Below, one piece after another: positions 27,467 to 36,838 of a stretch of 64,000 nucleotides of DNA (position 1 is the stretch's first letter; each line of letters opens with the position of its first letter). The position numbers and the translations under genes were made by a program. The DNA is from Kribbella steppae. GTDB lineage: Bacteria > Actinomycetota > Actinomycetes > Propionibacteriales > Kribbellaceae. Below the pieces are notes generated by a model, which did not search any database, had not been told where the DNA came from, and worked only from the letters and a program-made list of their open reading frames with translations. The stretch spans positions 834,788 through 898,787 of the forward strand of contig NZ_SLWN01000001.1 in assembly GCF_004342025.1 (NCBI RefSeq), read 5' to 3'.

Positions 27467-28591
27467 TCACGCTAGGGCGCCGACTGTGATCTCCGACAGG
27501 TTGCCGTCGATGTGCGACCAGTGGAAGGTGATCACGCTCGACACCGGAACACCGGGACACAGCTGACCGACCGTGCCGCCGACGATCCGCCCGGGGTTCG
27601 CGGTCGCCATGGTGAGTGCCTCCGGCAACGAGAAGGCGGCGGCCGCCCAGGCGACCCCGTCCGCCAGTGGTGCGGCCGCTCCGGCGAGGTACGGCGTACC
27701 CCTGACCAGCAACCGGCCGTCGTCGGTGAGCTCCACGTCGCCACCGACGGCGGTCGAGTACTCGCCCGGCGGTCGCCCGCCGATCGCCACCGAGTCGGAG
27801 ACCAGGAAGGCCCGATCGAGGCCCTTCGCGCGCACCATCGCCACGAATGCCTCGACTGGCAGGTGGTGCCCGTCGGCGATGAACCCCGCGCTGAGGCGGT
27901 CGTCGGCCAACTGTGCCCACAAGTAGTTGGGGTGACGCGGCAACTGTGCGTGGGCGCCGTTGCCGAGATGGGTGGACAGGGTCGCGCCGGCGTCCACCGC
28001 GGCGCGGATCTGGGCCGTGTCGGCATGGGTGTGGCCGACCGCCACGCGGGTGCCGGTGGATCGCACCGCGGCGATGAACTCCGCACTGCCCGGCCAGTGC
28101 GGAGACAGCGTGATCAGGCCGATGAGCCCGTCCGCCGCCTGCTGACACTGCTCGAACTCGGCGAGATCGGGCGGCCGGACGAAGGTCGCGTCATGGCAGC
28201 CGCGCGGCCCGTCCTGATCCGAGATGTGCGGTCCCTCCAGGTGGACGAACGGAATTGCCTGAGCCACCTCGGGGTGACGGCGGCGGGCCTCGGCCACGAC
28301 GGCGACCGCGTGGCTGATTCGGTCCGCGCTCGCGGTGACGAGAGTGGGCACGAACGTCGTCACACCGACCGCTCTGAGGGCCTCCCTCAGTCCCACGACT
28401 GTGGCAATGTCGAGGTCGTCGCCGTTCAGGTCGAAGCCGCCGTACCCGTTCACCTGAAGGTCGACCAGCCCTGGGCTGATCCACGGCAGGTCCGCGTCGC
28501 CGGACTCCCGGTGCACCGCGGTGACGCGGCCATCGGCGTACTCGAGGCGCAGGATCTGCCCCGACCACGGATCACGCCCGATCAGAGCCAT
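27467..28591 (-). CDS. nagA: N-acetylglucosamine-6-phosphate deacetylase-like amidohydrolase
   Basis: The 374-residue protein has the NagA pattern: PGLVDLQVNGYGG (near residue 40), the metal ligand glutamate in HLEGPHI (near 118), histidines in GHTHAD (near 187) and STHLGNGAH (near 206), and the catalytic aspartate in VSDSVAIGG (near 265). It should remove acetyl groups from N-acetylamino-sugar 6-phosphates in the cytoplasm. It overlaps the SIS gene by 10 bp and is last in a leftward operon that also encodes a deaminase-like protein. GlcNAc-6-P is the expected but not proven substrate. Confidence 0.87.
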   Translation of the reverse strand: MALIGRDPWSGQILRLEYADGRVTAVHRESGDADLPWISPGLVDLQVNGYGGFDLNGDDLDIATVVGLREALRAVGVTTFVPTLVTASADRISHAVAVVAEARRRHPEVAQAIPFVHLEGPHISDQDGPRGCHDATFVRPPDLAEFEQCQQAADGLIGLITLSPHWPGSAEFIAAVRSTGTRVAVGHTHADTAQIRAAVDAGATLSTHLGNGAHAQLPRHPNYLWAQLADDRLSAGFIADGHHLPVEAFVAMVRAKGLDRAFLVSDSVAIGGRPPGEYSTAVGGDVELTDDGRLLVRGTPYLAGAAAPLADGVAWAAAAFSLPEALTMATANPGRIVGGTVGQLCPGVPVSSVITFHWSHIDGNLSEITVGALA

Positions 28592-29337
28592 CGGACCCGG
28601 TCCCGGAACCTGCCGATGAACTCTGCGTTCGCCTCATCACCGCCAGGCGCGTTGCCGCTCCGCCACACCGGCGGTACGACGCCTGCCTCGATCAACTGCT
28701 CGATCGTGTGCACCACCATCAGGTTGAGGGTGAACGCGTTGGCGAACGTCGAGACTGCGGCAACCCGCTCGGGCATCCCGGCCAACTGGATCACCGCGTC
28801 CCCGATCGGGACCTTGGTGTCCACGGCGACATCGACGAGTTCGTGCAGGTTGGCGCCGGACGGATGCCTGGCGGGATGGGTTGGAGCGGTCTGCTCGGCG
28901 TGCGTCCGCGAGCTCACCCCGATCGTCCGCACGCCCCGCTCCTTCGCGGTGAGGGCGGCGTCGATGAGGGCCGCGTTGATCCCGTACGCGTTCACCAGCA
29001 GGAGCAGATCGTCCGGACCAAGCCCGGCGTTCTCGATCACGATCCGACCGTAGCCCGGCGTACGCTCGACGGCCATCGACCGCAACGCACCGTTGGACAG
29101 CAACGTCCCTTCGTCGAGCAGCGCCGAGACGTGCATCAGTCCGCCGGCCCGGAAGAAGATCTCCTGCGCGGCGAGGTTGGAGTGACCGCCCGGACCGTAG
29201 ACCTGGATCAGCCGGTCGGCCGCCACCTGGTCGGCCATCAACCGGGCCGCGGCGGCGATCGAGTCCTTCTCCTCCACCTCGATCCGGCCGAGGAGTTCCG
29301 TGATCGCGGTCAGGTACTCACTCATCGGGCTGGTCAC
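28582..29337 (-). CDS. SIS-domain protein (sugar isomerase/amino-sugar related)
   Basis: The 251-residue protein has a SIS fold: a nucleotide-like sugar-binding loop YGPGGHSNLAAQEIFFRAGG (near residue 47) and VNAYGINAALIDAALTAKERGVRTIG (split around residue 125). SIS domains bind phosphosugars as isomerases, etherases or regulators. The gene sits between the deaminase-like and NagA-like genes, and its start overlaps the deaminase stop, so it works on the same amino-sugar phosphate. It is related to sugar-isomerase-domain proteins of actinobacterial catabolic operons; the exact reaction is not known. Confidence 0.82.
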   Translation of the reverse strand: MTSPMSEYLTAITELLGRIEVEEKDSIAAAARLMADQVAADRLIQVYGPGGHSNLAAQEIFFRAGGLMHVSALLDEGTLLSNGALRSMAVERTPGYGRIVIENAGLGPDDLLLLVNAYGINAALIDAALTAKERGVRTIGVSSRTHAEQTAPTHPARHPSGANLHELVDVAVDTKVPIGDAVIQLAGMPERVAAVSTFANAFTLNLMVVHTIEQLIEAGVVPPVWRSGNAPGGDEANAEFIGRFRDRVRWL

Positions 29338-30059
29338 TCATCTGGATGGGCCTCCTGGTCGAGAAACAGTCGGGTCCGCGGATGCGTGTGCAGAGCACTC
29401 GCCGGTACGGCGGGATCCACCGCGCCGGCCAGAGTCCGCCGAACCGCGTCCCGCTTCGCCGGGCCCGACACCATGCAGAAGATCTCGCGCGCCGACAGCA
29501 GGAAAGGAACAGTCAGCGTCCACGCATGCGTGGGTACGTCGGCCAGCTCAGGGAACAGGCCTTCGTCCACCTGCTGGGTCCGACTCGCATTGTCCAGAGC
29601 AACTACCTGGACGACGTCGGTCGTGGTGAAGTCGGCCGGCGGGTCATTGAAGGCGAGGTGCCCATTCACGCCGATACCGGCCAATACGATGTCGATCGGC
29701 GCGGCGCTGACCAGCTCCGCGTAGCGAGCCGCCTCTGCGTCTGGAGCTGCGCCGCCGTCCGGATCGATCAGGCTGAGCGGCACCCGGTCGGTGAAGTGCC
29801 TGCGCAACCACCGACCGAAGCGTTGCTCCGAGTCCGGCGGCAGACCGACGTACTCGTCCATGTGGAACGCCTTGACCCGGGTCCAGTCGATGCCCTCAGC
29901 AACGGATAGCGCGGCGAGGGTGTGCAGCTGACTCGGCGCGGCGGCGAGCACCAGCCGGGCCGAGCCCTGCGCCTGGATGGTCCGGCGCAATGACTCGGCC
30001 GCTGCGGCTGCCGCAGCCGCCCCGACGGCAGCAGGATCCGGCAAGACCTCGACGTTCAT
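29334..30059 (-). CDS. nagB: Glucosamine-6-phosphate deaminase-like enzyme
   Basis: The 241-residue protein matches the NagB/6-phosphogluconolactonase fold: VKAFHMDEYVGLPPD (near residue 68) and GIGVNGHLAFNDPPADF (near residue 130). These carry the acidic and histidine residues of the deaminase site. It should convert glucosamine-6-P to fructose-6-P and ammonia. The Ala-rich N-terminus (residues 12-20) is a little unusual. The ATG at 30059 overlaps the FAH stop as ATGA. A galactosamine-6-P substrate cannot be excluded. Confidence 0.88.
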   Translation of the reverse strand: MNVEVLPDPAAVGAAAAAAAAESLRRTIQAQGSARLVLAAAPSQLHTLAALSVAEGIDWTRVKAFHMDEYVGLPPDSEQRFGRWLRRHFTDRVPLSLIDPDGGAAPDAEAARYAELVSAAPIDIVLAGIGVNGHLAFNDPPADFTTTDVVQVVALDNASRTQQVDEGLFPELADVPTHAWTLTVPFLLSAREIFCMVSGPAKRDAVRRTLAGAVDPAVPASALHTHPRTRLFLDQEAHPDE

Positions 30060-30877
30060 GCAGAAGTCAGTCGGGTGTGTTGTTCGCCCAGACCGTCGGC
30101 CCAGACCCGGAGTAGGTCGCCCTCCTTCAGATAGCGCGGCGGCTTCTGGCCGGCGCCGACTCCGGCCGGCGTACCCGTGCTGATCACGTCGCCAGGGTAA
30201 AGGGTCATGAACTGGGAGATGTACCGGACCAGGTAGGCGACGCCGAAGATCATCTCGGCCGTCGAGCTCTCCTGCAGCACGTCGCCGTTGACGTCGAGAC
30301 CGAGCTTGATCGCCTGCGGATCGGCGACCTCGTCGGCAGTCAGGATCCAGGGGCCGATCGGGCAGAACGTCGGTGCGTTCTTGCCCTTGTCCCATTGGCC
30401 ACCGCGCTCCAACTGGAAGTGCCGCTCCGAGACGTCGTTGACCAGGACGTAGCCCGCGACGTGCTCCAACGCCTCCTCGTCGGTCTCCAGGTAGGACGCC
30501 GTACGCCCGATCACCACGCCGAGCTCGACCTCCCAGTCGGTCTTCTCGCTGCCGCGCGGGATGAGCACGTCGTCGTTCGCACCGACCACGGTGTCGGGTG
30601 CCTTCATGAACAGGATCGGCTCGGGCGGCGCTTCCTGACCGCCCTCGGCCGCGTGGTCGGCGTAGTTCAGCCCGACGCAGACGATCTTGCCGGGACTGAG
30701 CGGCGCGGCAAGGCGCACGTCCTGGAACGCCACACCTTCGAGGGCCGCCGCGCCACGCTCCCGCAGGCGAGCCGGATCGAACGCCTCAGGCCCCCCGGGC
30801 AACGTCGCGACCCTGCCGTCCTCGGTCAGGACAGCGTCCCGGAGACCCTCGTCAGTATGGACACGCAGAAACTTCAC
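30056..30877 (-). CDS. Fumarylacetoacetate hydrolase (FAH)-family enzyme
   Basis: The 273-residue protein has the FAH fold: CVGLNYADHAAE (near residue 67), the metal-binding acidic triad region TDWEVELGVVIG (near 112), NDVSERHFQ (near 150) and ISTGTPAGVG (near 240). Family members hydrolyse or dehydrate 2-keto acids, including products of uronate and sugar-acid breakdown. The GTG at 30877 is used because it overlaps the upstream stop (GTGA) and has GGAGG 7 bp upstream, instead of a TTG 12 bp earlier. In this operon it may handle the keto-acid left after lyase action; that is inference. Confidence 0.88.
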   Translation of the reverse strand: MKFLRVHTDEGLRDAVLTEDGRVATLPGGPEAFDPARLRERGAAALEGVAFQDVRLAAPLSPGKIVCVGLNYADHAAEGGQEAPPEPILFMKAPDTVVGANDDVLIPRGSEKTDWEVELGVVIGRTASYLETDEEALEHVAGYVLVNDVSERHFQLERGGQWDKGKNAPTFCPIGPWILTADEVADPQAIKLGLDVNGDVLQESSTAEMIFGVAYLVRYISQFMTLYPGDVISTGTPAGVGAGQKPPRYLKEGDLLRVWADGLGEQHTRLTSA

Positions 30878-32400
30878 TGCTTCCTCCAAGCTCCTTGTTT
30901 CGCCCAGTTCAGGTATGCGATCCCGAGTGCGTGCGACCCCTGCGACGGGACGAGCTGTACGGCGTCGTACACCCGAAGTGACTGCTGGTAGACGAGTACA
31001 TCGTGCTCAGCGTAAGCACCCCAGCGGGCGCACTGGACCGCATTGGCCGGTGCGGCGTCCGTCGTACCGTCGACGCGGAGCCAGACCTCGGTCGCGGACC
31101 GGATCACCTTCTTGGTGAACGTCGCGGTGAACCGCTGGACGTCCGCGGCCAGACCGTCGTCGATCCCCGCCTCGTACGCCGCTTGGACGAACTCGAGACT
31201 GATCGCCGCGTGGCTGATGTCCTCGATCTGCCGGGAGGCCGGGTACGACGGCGTGTACTCCGAGATCCCCGCAGTGTTGGGGTAGCCGGCGTACAACTGG
31301 CTGTACGGCGGCCAGTACGGCCAGACGTACGCTCCGTCGGCGCCGAGAGTGAGCCCGACTCGGTAAGCCTTGAGCAACTGCTCGACTCTCGTGCGGAAAG
31401 GCCGCTCTCCGGTGGCGCGGTACAGCTCCACCAACACCTGGCCGAGACCGTGACTCTGGTTGTACGGCTGGATCGTGCCGTCGAACGGAATCGGCGCGCC
31501 CTTCGGCCAGACATAGTCGCCTGATCCGTCCGGGCGGGCGACGTACTCACCGTCATGGAACGCGACGGCCGCGCGGACCGCACCGAGGATCTCGTTGGCC
31601 TTGCGAAGGCGAGCGCCGCGCCGCAGCCGGGGAGAACGCATGACCATCCGCACATAGCGCGCGAGCGGGAAGGCGACCATTCCGGTGTGTACGGCGAACA
31701 CGTAGAACTGCGGCTGGAACGTGATCGTCGCCGGGCTCGGCGGGGTCGCCGGGCCAGGTGATGTCCTGAGATCGGCGGCCGTCCAGCGGAGCCCGGCGGT
31801 GTAGGCGTTGTTCACCGCGGTCACGACGTACGTCGTGGCAGACGGGTCGAGCGAGACGCCTTGCAGTGTCACGACGGCGGTGGTGCCGGGGTTGCGGAGG
31901 ATCAGGTCGAACGTGCTGCCGGAGACGTTCGCGACCTCGGCCGTCGACTCGCCCGACCTCGCACCGGCCCAGCGGAGTTGGATGGCTGCGCTGCCGCTGC
32001 TGTCGGGCAGCACGCCGTGGCCGGCCGTGTAGGCGCCGGCGGCACGCCACACCTTTCCGGATCGGCCGAGGTAGTCCGTCACTCCACGAGCCTGGTCGGT
32101 CGTTGCCATCACGTGCGTGGCTCGTTGCTCGAAGGTCTGCAGGTAGCGCATGTCGCCGTACGCCTCGTACATCCTGAGCAGGCCGAGGAGGAAGTAGGAC
32201 TCACCCCAGGCGTAGAGGCCGGCTTCGTTGTGCTGGGCATTGGTCGCGAGGTAGGCCGCTTGCGCCGTGTCGAAGGCTTCGGGTGAGTCATAGACGAGTG
32301 CGTCGGCGAAGGCGGGGACGGCTGACGTGCCGGTCCAGGCGAGGACTCCGGTGGCGGCGGAGCCCAACAGCAGTGTGCGTCTGGTGATGTGCGGGTTCAT
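30874..32400 (-). CDS. Tat-exported alpha-helical (probable alpha/alpha-toroid) protein, possible uronosyl-active enzyme
   Basis: The 508-residue protein has a twin-arginine signal (TRRTLLLGSAATGVLAW, residues 6-22). It then has helix pairs resembling an alpha/alpha-toroid (SYFLLGLLRMYEAYGDMRY near residue 68; SHGLGQVLVELYRATGE near 325), split by a beta segment (about 130-225). The second half vaguely recalls D-glucuronyl C5-epimerase or glucuronyl-hydrolase C-terminal domains, with aromatic-rich patches (YVWPYWPPYSQLYAGYP near 365). It lies between the permease genes and the FAH gene and overlaps FAH by GTGA, so it is part of the catabolic operon and acts outside the membrane. I cannot assign a family with certainty. 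Confidence 0.72.
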   Translation of the reverse strand: MNPHITRRTLLLGSAATGVLAWTGTSAVPAFADALVYDSPEAFDTAQAAYLATNAQHNEAGLYAWGESYFLLGLLRMYEAYGDMRYLQTFEQRATHVMATTDQARGVTDYLGRSGKVWRAAGAYTAGHGVLPDSSGSAAIQLRWAGARSGESTAEVANVSGSTFDLILRNPGTTAVVTLQGVSLDPSATTYVVTAVNNAYTAGLRWTAADLRTSPGPATPPSPATITFQPQFYVFAVHTGMVAFPLARYVRMVMRSPRLRRGARLRKANEILGAVRAAVAFHDGEYVARPDGSGDYVWPKGAPIPFDGTIQPYNQSHGLGQVLVELYRATGERPFRTRVEQLLKAYRVGLTLGADGAYVWPYWPPYSQLYAGYPNTAGISEYTPSYPASRQIEDISHAAISLEFVQAAYEAGIDDGLAADVQRFTATFTKKVIRSATEVWLRVDGTTDAAPANAVQCARWGAYAEHDVLVYQQSLRVYDAVQLVPSQGSHALGIAYLNWAKQGAWRKQ

Positions 32401-32488
32401 CTCGTTGCCTCACTTGCTGACGGGGGTGGGCGGCGCGGGAGGAGGAGGTGGGCGGGGAGGGAAGGGCGGGCGGGGTGCGGATGAGCGG

Positions 32489-33349
32489 TCAGCCTTTGAC
32501 GGCGCCACCCATGCTGTCGAGGATGCGTTTCTGGAGCAGGAGGAAGACCGCGACGACCGGGATCAGCGAGATCACCGTGCCGGCCGCGAGACCGCGGACG
32601 TCGGTCCCGCTGACACCGCTCAGGTAGGCGATGCCGAGTGCGATCGGGAACTTGGACTGACTGGTCAGCGTGACCATCGGCCAGATGAAGCTGTTCCAGA
32701 CCGAGACGAAGCCGAGGATCGCGAGCACCGCCAGGGTCGGGGCGACGATCGGCACCGCGATCCGCCAGAAGATGGCGAACTCGTTCGCACCGTCCATCCG
32801 GGCCGCCTCGACGATCTCGTCCGGGATCTGCGAGAACGCCTGGCGGAGCAGGAAGATGCCGAGCGAGGACAAGATGGCGGGCAGGATGACGGAGGCGAAC
32901 GTGTCGGTCAGTCCCAGCTGGCTCATCACCAGGAACCGCGGGATCAGCATCAGCTCACCCGGCAGGAACATGATCGACAGGAACAGCATGAAGAACAGCC
33001 CGCGGCCGCGGAACGCGATCCGGGCCAGCGGGTACGCCGTCAGCGCCGACACGACCAGATAGACCGGGACGGTGATACCGACGTAGATCAGCGAGTTCAC
33101 CAGGAAGCGGGCGTACGGGATCGTCGTCCAGGCTTCCCGGAACCAGTCGAGCACCGGCGGCCGCGGAATCAGGTCCGGCGGGAACCCGAAGACGTCCTGG
33201 TCGGCCGGCTTGATCGCCGAGCTGAGCAGGATCAGGAACGGGCCGATGAACAGCGCAGCCACCGCGATGAGCAGGAGGTAGAAGCCGATCCGCCGTACCG
33301 TTCGCTGGTCGATCTGCGGCGTACGCCGGTACAACCGCCGGGCCGCCAT
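32489..33349 (-). CDS. ABC carbohydrate transporter permease, MalG type
   Basis: The 286-residue permease has six membrane segments and the EAA loop EIVEAARMDGANEFAIFWRI near residue 187. With the upstream MalF-type permease it forms the channel for the binding protein encoded divergently at 34461. Its ATG (33349) overlaps the stop of that permease by one base. A Pro/Gly-rich 88-bp spacer precedes the Tat-protein gene. Confidence 0.92.
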   Translation of the reverse strand: MAARRLYRRTPQIDQRTVRRIGFYLLLIAVAALFIGPFLILLSSAIKPADQDVFGFPPDLIPRPPVLDWFREAWTTIPYARFLVNSLIYVGITVPVYLVVSALTAYPLARIAFRGRGLFFMLFLSIMFLPGELMLIPRFLVMSQLGLTDTFASVILPAILSSLGIFLLRQAFSQIPDEIVEAARMDGANEFAIFWRIAVPIVAPTLAVLAILGFVSVWNSFIWPMVTLTSQSKFPIALGIAYLSGVSGTDVRGLAAGTVISLIPVVAVFLLLQKRILDSMGGAVKG

Positions 33350-34266
33350 CAGACGTCCTTCCGGCGGGTGATGACCAGGTTGACCGCGGCGAGGACGATC
33401 ATGATCGCCCACAGCACCAGGCCGACCGCACTGGCATAACCCATGTCGTAGTCCTCGAAGGCCTTCGACCAGATGTAGTAGCCGAGAGTGAGAGTGGAGT
33501 CGAGCGGACCGCCGCGGGTCAGCACGTAGACGGACTCGAACGCGCGCATCGCCTCGAGCATGCTGAGGATCAGCGTGACCGCGAACGTCGGCCGCAGCGA
33601 CGGCACGATGACGTGCCACAGTCGTTGCCGCCCGTTCGCACCGTCGATCTTGGCCGCCTCGAGATGGTCGGACGGCACTGCCTGCAGGCCGGCGAGGTAG
33701 ATCATCATGAACAGACCCGCGTTCTTCCACGCCTCCAGCAGGACGACGGTCGGCAAGGCCCAGTGCCGGTCGAGCAGGAAGTCGATCGGCCCGAGCCCGA
33801 CCATCTGGAGCAGCCAGTTGACGACGCCCTCGCGGTTGAACACGTACTTCCAGGCGACCGCGACCGCCACCATCGACGTGATGACCGGCAGGTAGTACAG
33901 CATCCGGAACGCCTGGATCGCGCGCAGCTTGACGTTCACCAGCATGGCCAGGAACAGCGGCGCGATCACGGTCAGCGGCAGGAACATGACCAGGAACAGC
34001 AGCGAGTTCCGCAGCGCGATCCAGACCCGCGGGTCGTGCACCAGCCGGACGAAGTTGTCCAGGCCCGACCACTGGATCGGGTTGACGATGTCGTAGTCGG
34101 AGAAGGAGAGCTGGATCGCGATCACCGCCGGCCAGGCGAACATCGCGGCGTACAGCAGTAGCCCGGGCACCATGAACAGGTACGGCGTGTACCAGCGCTG
34201 GCCGACCACGCGGCCGCGGAGACCTGGTCGGCCACCGGCACCCAACCGGCCACTGAGACCCGACAT
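33349..34266 (-). CDS. ABC carbohydrate transporter permease, MalF type
   Basis: The 305-residue permease has a basic, Gly/Arg-rich cytoplasmic N-terminus, six membrane segments and an EAA motif (HLEAAKIDGANGRQRLWHVI near residue 202). It starts the leftward operon, 194 bp from the divergent solute-binding-protein gene. No ATPase gene is present, so a shared ATPase is expected. Confidence 0.92.
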   Translation of the reverse strand: MSGLSGRLGAGGRPGLRGRVVGQRWYTPYLFMVPGLLLYAAMFAWPAVIAIQLSFSDYDIVNPIQWSGLDNFVRLVHDPRVWIALRNSLLFLVMFLPLTVIAPLFLAMLVNVKLRAIQAFRMLYYLPVITSMVAVAVAWKYVFNREGVVNWLLQMVGLGPIDFLLDRHWALPTVVLLEAWKNAGLFMMIYLAGLQAVPSDHLEAAKIDGANGRQRLWHVIVPSLRPTFAVTLILSMLEAMRAFESVYVLTRGGPLDSTLTLGYYIWSKAFEDYDMGYASAVGLVLWAIMIVLAAVNLVITRRKDV

Positions 34267-34460
34267 ACACGCCGCCTCTCGCGTCTGAAACCAGGCTTAC
34301 GGATTTGTATTGCAGATGACCGTAGCTCAGAAGGCAGTCGGTCGCCAGCCGTAACTACAAGGATTTTCCACAACAACGAGTTGACGGCAGCAGCCGGCGT
34401 CGACCACGATGATGTCTGGAAGCACCGTTTAGGACATTCCATCTCTGTGAGGAGCTCGCG
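34267..34460. promoter_or_regulatory. Divergent control region of the two catabolic operons
   Basis: Rightward, TTGACG (34381-34386) with an 18-bp spacer to CACGAT (34405-34410) is a weak promoter, and GAGGAG precedes the ATG at 34461. Leftward, TTCTGA followed after 17 bp by TACAAA (complement of 34304-34309) would start about 30 bp before the permease gene. TTACGG near 34298 and CCGTAA near 34351 form a widely spaced inverted repeat that could bind a shared regulator. All of these are weak matches. Confidence 0.4.
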
Positions 34461-35786
34461 ATGGCGCGAAGCACACGATCCCTGCTGCGGGGGCGGCTTG
34501 TTCCCACCCTCGCCATGGCCCTCGGGCTGTCGATGGCGCTTGGCGCCTGTGTGTCCGGCAGTCCGGCCACCGGGGACGCGCCGGAGCAGTCGGGTGACGC
34601 GTATTCCGGTGAAGTCGAGTGGTGGACGATCAACCTGCAGAAGAACTACGGGCCGGACATCCAGAAGTGGATCGACGCCTACGAGAAGGAACATCCCAAG
34701 GTCACCATCAAGTGGGTCGACGTCCCCGGCCAGGACATCACCACCAAGCTGCTGGCCGCGCTCGCCAGCGGCAAGGTGCCGGACGCGGTCAACATCACCT
34801 CCGCGACCACCGGCCTGTTCGCCGGCTCGATGGCGGACCTGAACTCCTTGTTCAGCAAGGACGAGATCGCGGCCTACGCGCCCAACCTGGCCGACCCACT
34901 GGTTGCCGACGGCAAGCGGATCGCCATCCCCTGGTACAACGGCGGCACCTCGCTCGGCTTCTACAACAAGGACCTGCTGGCCAAAGCCGGTTTCGACCCG
35001 GCCAAGCCGCCGAAGACGTACGACGACGCACTCGCGCTGGCCACGGCGTACAAGACCGCCACCGGGAAGTCGGCCACCAACTTCATGGCCTACTCCAGCG
35101 TGGTCCAGGCCAACGGCATCCCGCTGCTGTCGCCGGACAAGAAGACGGCCGCCTTCAACACCCCCGAGACGCTTGCCCTGGTGGAGAAGTTCAAGCCGCT
35201 TTTCGACTCCGGTGCGATCGCACCGGGCAGCCTCGGCGCCAACCCGCGTGAGCTTCCCCAGTCGCTGGAGAACCGGCAGATCGCATTCAACCCGGCGGCC
35301 GTGTCCAGCAGCCTGCTGAACATCGAGAAGAACTCGCCGGCCGTCTACGGTTCGATCGTCGTCGGTCCGCCGGTGACCGGGGCGGACGGGAAGTACTACA
35401 TGTCCGGCCAGCAGATCGTCACCGTCCCGGCGAAGTCGGACAACCAGGCCGCCGCGGCCGCGTGGCTGAAGTTCGTCACCGCACCCGAGCAGCAACTCGC
35501 GCTCTGCAAGCTGGTGCCGATCTACCCGTCGTCGGTGAAGGCACTCGAGGATCCGTTCTTCACCGACATCGCCGGCACCACCCAGGCGGACCAGGCCCGC
35601 AAGGTCCTGCTGGACACGTTCAAGAACAGCGTGGACGCGTCCCTCGGCTCCGGGAACGACGAGCAACTGCGCAAGCTGTTCGACGACCAGATCCGGGCGT
35701 ACATGTCAGGCACGACGTCGGCCAAGCAAGCGCTGGACACCGCCGAGAAGGCGTGGAACGAAACCCTCGCGAAGGGCAGCAAATGA
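34461..35786 (+). CDS. ABC carbohydrate transporter, extracellular solute-binding lipoprotein
   Basis: The 441-residue protein has a lipobox LGAC (Cys near residue 30) and the family 1 solute-binding fold (VEWWTINLQKNYGPDIQKW near residue 52; IAIPWYNGGTSLGFYNKDLL near residue 153). It captures the oligosaccharide for the divergent MalF/MalG permeases. It begins the rightward operon with the oxidoreductase, lyase and hydrolase genes and overlaps the next gene by ATGA, so transport and breakdown genes are co-regulated. Confidence 0.93.
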   Translation: MARSTRSLLRGRLVPTLAMALGLSMALGACVSGSPATGDAPEQSGDAYSGEVEWWTINLQKNYGPDIQKWIDAYEKEHPKVTIKWVDVPGQDITTKLLAALASGKVPDAVNITSATTGLFAGSMADLNSLFSKDEIAAYAPNLADPLVADGKRIAIPWYNGGTSLGFYNKDLLAKAGFDPAKPPKTYDDALALATAYKTATGKSATNFMAYSSVVQANGIPLLSPDKKTAAFNTPETLALVEKFKPLFDSGAIAPGSLGANPRELPQSLENRQIAFNPAAVSSSLLNIEKNSPAVYGSIVVGPPVTGADGKYYMSGQQIVTVPAKSDNQAAAAAWLKFVTAPEQQLALCKLVPIYPSSVKALEDPFFTDIAGTTQADQARKVLLDTFKNSVDASLGSGNDEQLRKLFDDQIRAYMSGTTSAKQALDTAEKAWNETLAKGSK

Positions 35787-36838
35787 GCAGCATCATCCGG
35801 ATCGGCATCGTCGGCGCCGGGATCATGGGACGCGGTAACGCGCTGTCCCTGTCCGGTCTGCCCGAGGTCGAGGTCGCGGCCGTCACGAGTCGCTCGGCGG
35901 ACAGCGCCGGGCGGCTGGCCGACGAGATCCAGGGCCGCGGTGCCCCGCGGCCGACGATCCATCCGGACCTCGATGCCTTGCTGCAGGACGAGAACGTCGA
36001 CGCCGTCGTCCTGACCACCCCGGACCACCTGCACGGCGAGATGATGGTGCGCGCGGCCGAGGCCGGGAAGCACATCTTGGTGGAGAAGCCGCTGACCACG
36101 TCGGTCGCCGAGGCGGATGCCGCGGTCAAGGCGATCCGTGCGCACGGTGTGGTGGCGATGTGTTTGTTCAACCACCGTTGGGTTCCCGCCTACGCGCAGG
36201 CGCACGAGTTGCTCGCGGATCTCGGCGACGCCGCGGTGGCCTACGCACGCAAGGACGACACCATCTTCGTCCCCACCGAGATGTTGTCCTGGTCCGACCG
36301 CACGACCTGCGCCTGGTTCCTGTCCAGCCATGACATCGACCTGGTCTCCTGGCTGTTGCGCGACCAGGTCCGCCGGGTCTACGCGACTGCCCGCTGGGGG
36401 AAGTTGCGCTCGCTCGGCATCGAGACTCCGGACGCCATCCAGATCCAGGCCGAGTACTCCCGTGGCGCGGTGGCCACCTTCGAGTCGGCGTGGATCTACC
36501 CGAACACCTTCCCGACCACGGTCGACTCCTACGTGTCGGTCGTCACCGACAACGGCGTGGTCCAACTGGACCGGCAGAAGGAGAGCGTCGTCCTGGCGAC
36601 TCCGGATCGCTATGCCTACCCGAGGAACATGCTGCAACGGGTCATGCACGGCATCCCGGCCGGTGCGTACGCCGACGCGATCGCGCACTGGATCAGGTGC
36701 TGCCGCACCGGCGAGCAGCCGCTCATCACGATCGAGAGCAGCCGGAACGTGACCGCCGTCCTCGAGGCCGCGCACACCTCGATCGAGACCCGGCAATCCG
36801 TCGACGTCTCCATGCTGGCCGACCCGGGGAACGGATGA
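35783..36838 (+). CDS. Gfo/Idh/MocA-family NAD(P)-dependent sugar oxidoreductase
   Basis: The 351-residue protein has an N-terminal Rossmann fold (IGIVGAGIMGRGNA near residue 6), the EKPLTTS signature with the catalytic lysine (near residue 97) and the usual C-terminal beta sheet domain. It oxidises or reduces a sugar, inositol or uronate-like substrate in the cytoplasm. ATGA overlaps at both ends join it to the binding protein and the lyase gene. Confidence 0.92.
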   Translation: MSSIIRIGIVGAGIMGRGNALSLSGLPEVEVAAVTSRSADSAGRLADEIQGRGAPRPTIHPDLDALLQDENVDAVVLTTPDHLHGEMMVRAAEAGKHILVEKPLTTSVAEADAAVKAIRAHGVVAMCLFNHRWVPAYAQAHELLADLGDAAVAYARKDDTIFVPTEMLSWSDRTTCAWFLSSHDIDLVSWLLRDQVRRVYATARWGKLRSLGIETPDAIQIQAEYSRGAVATFESAWIYPNTFPTTVDSYVSVVTDNGVVQLDRQKESVVLATPDRYAYPRNMLQRVMHGIPAGAYADAIAHWIRCCRTGEQPLITIESSRNVTAVLEAAHTSIETRQSVDVSMLADPGNG

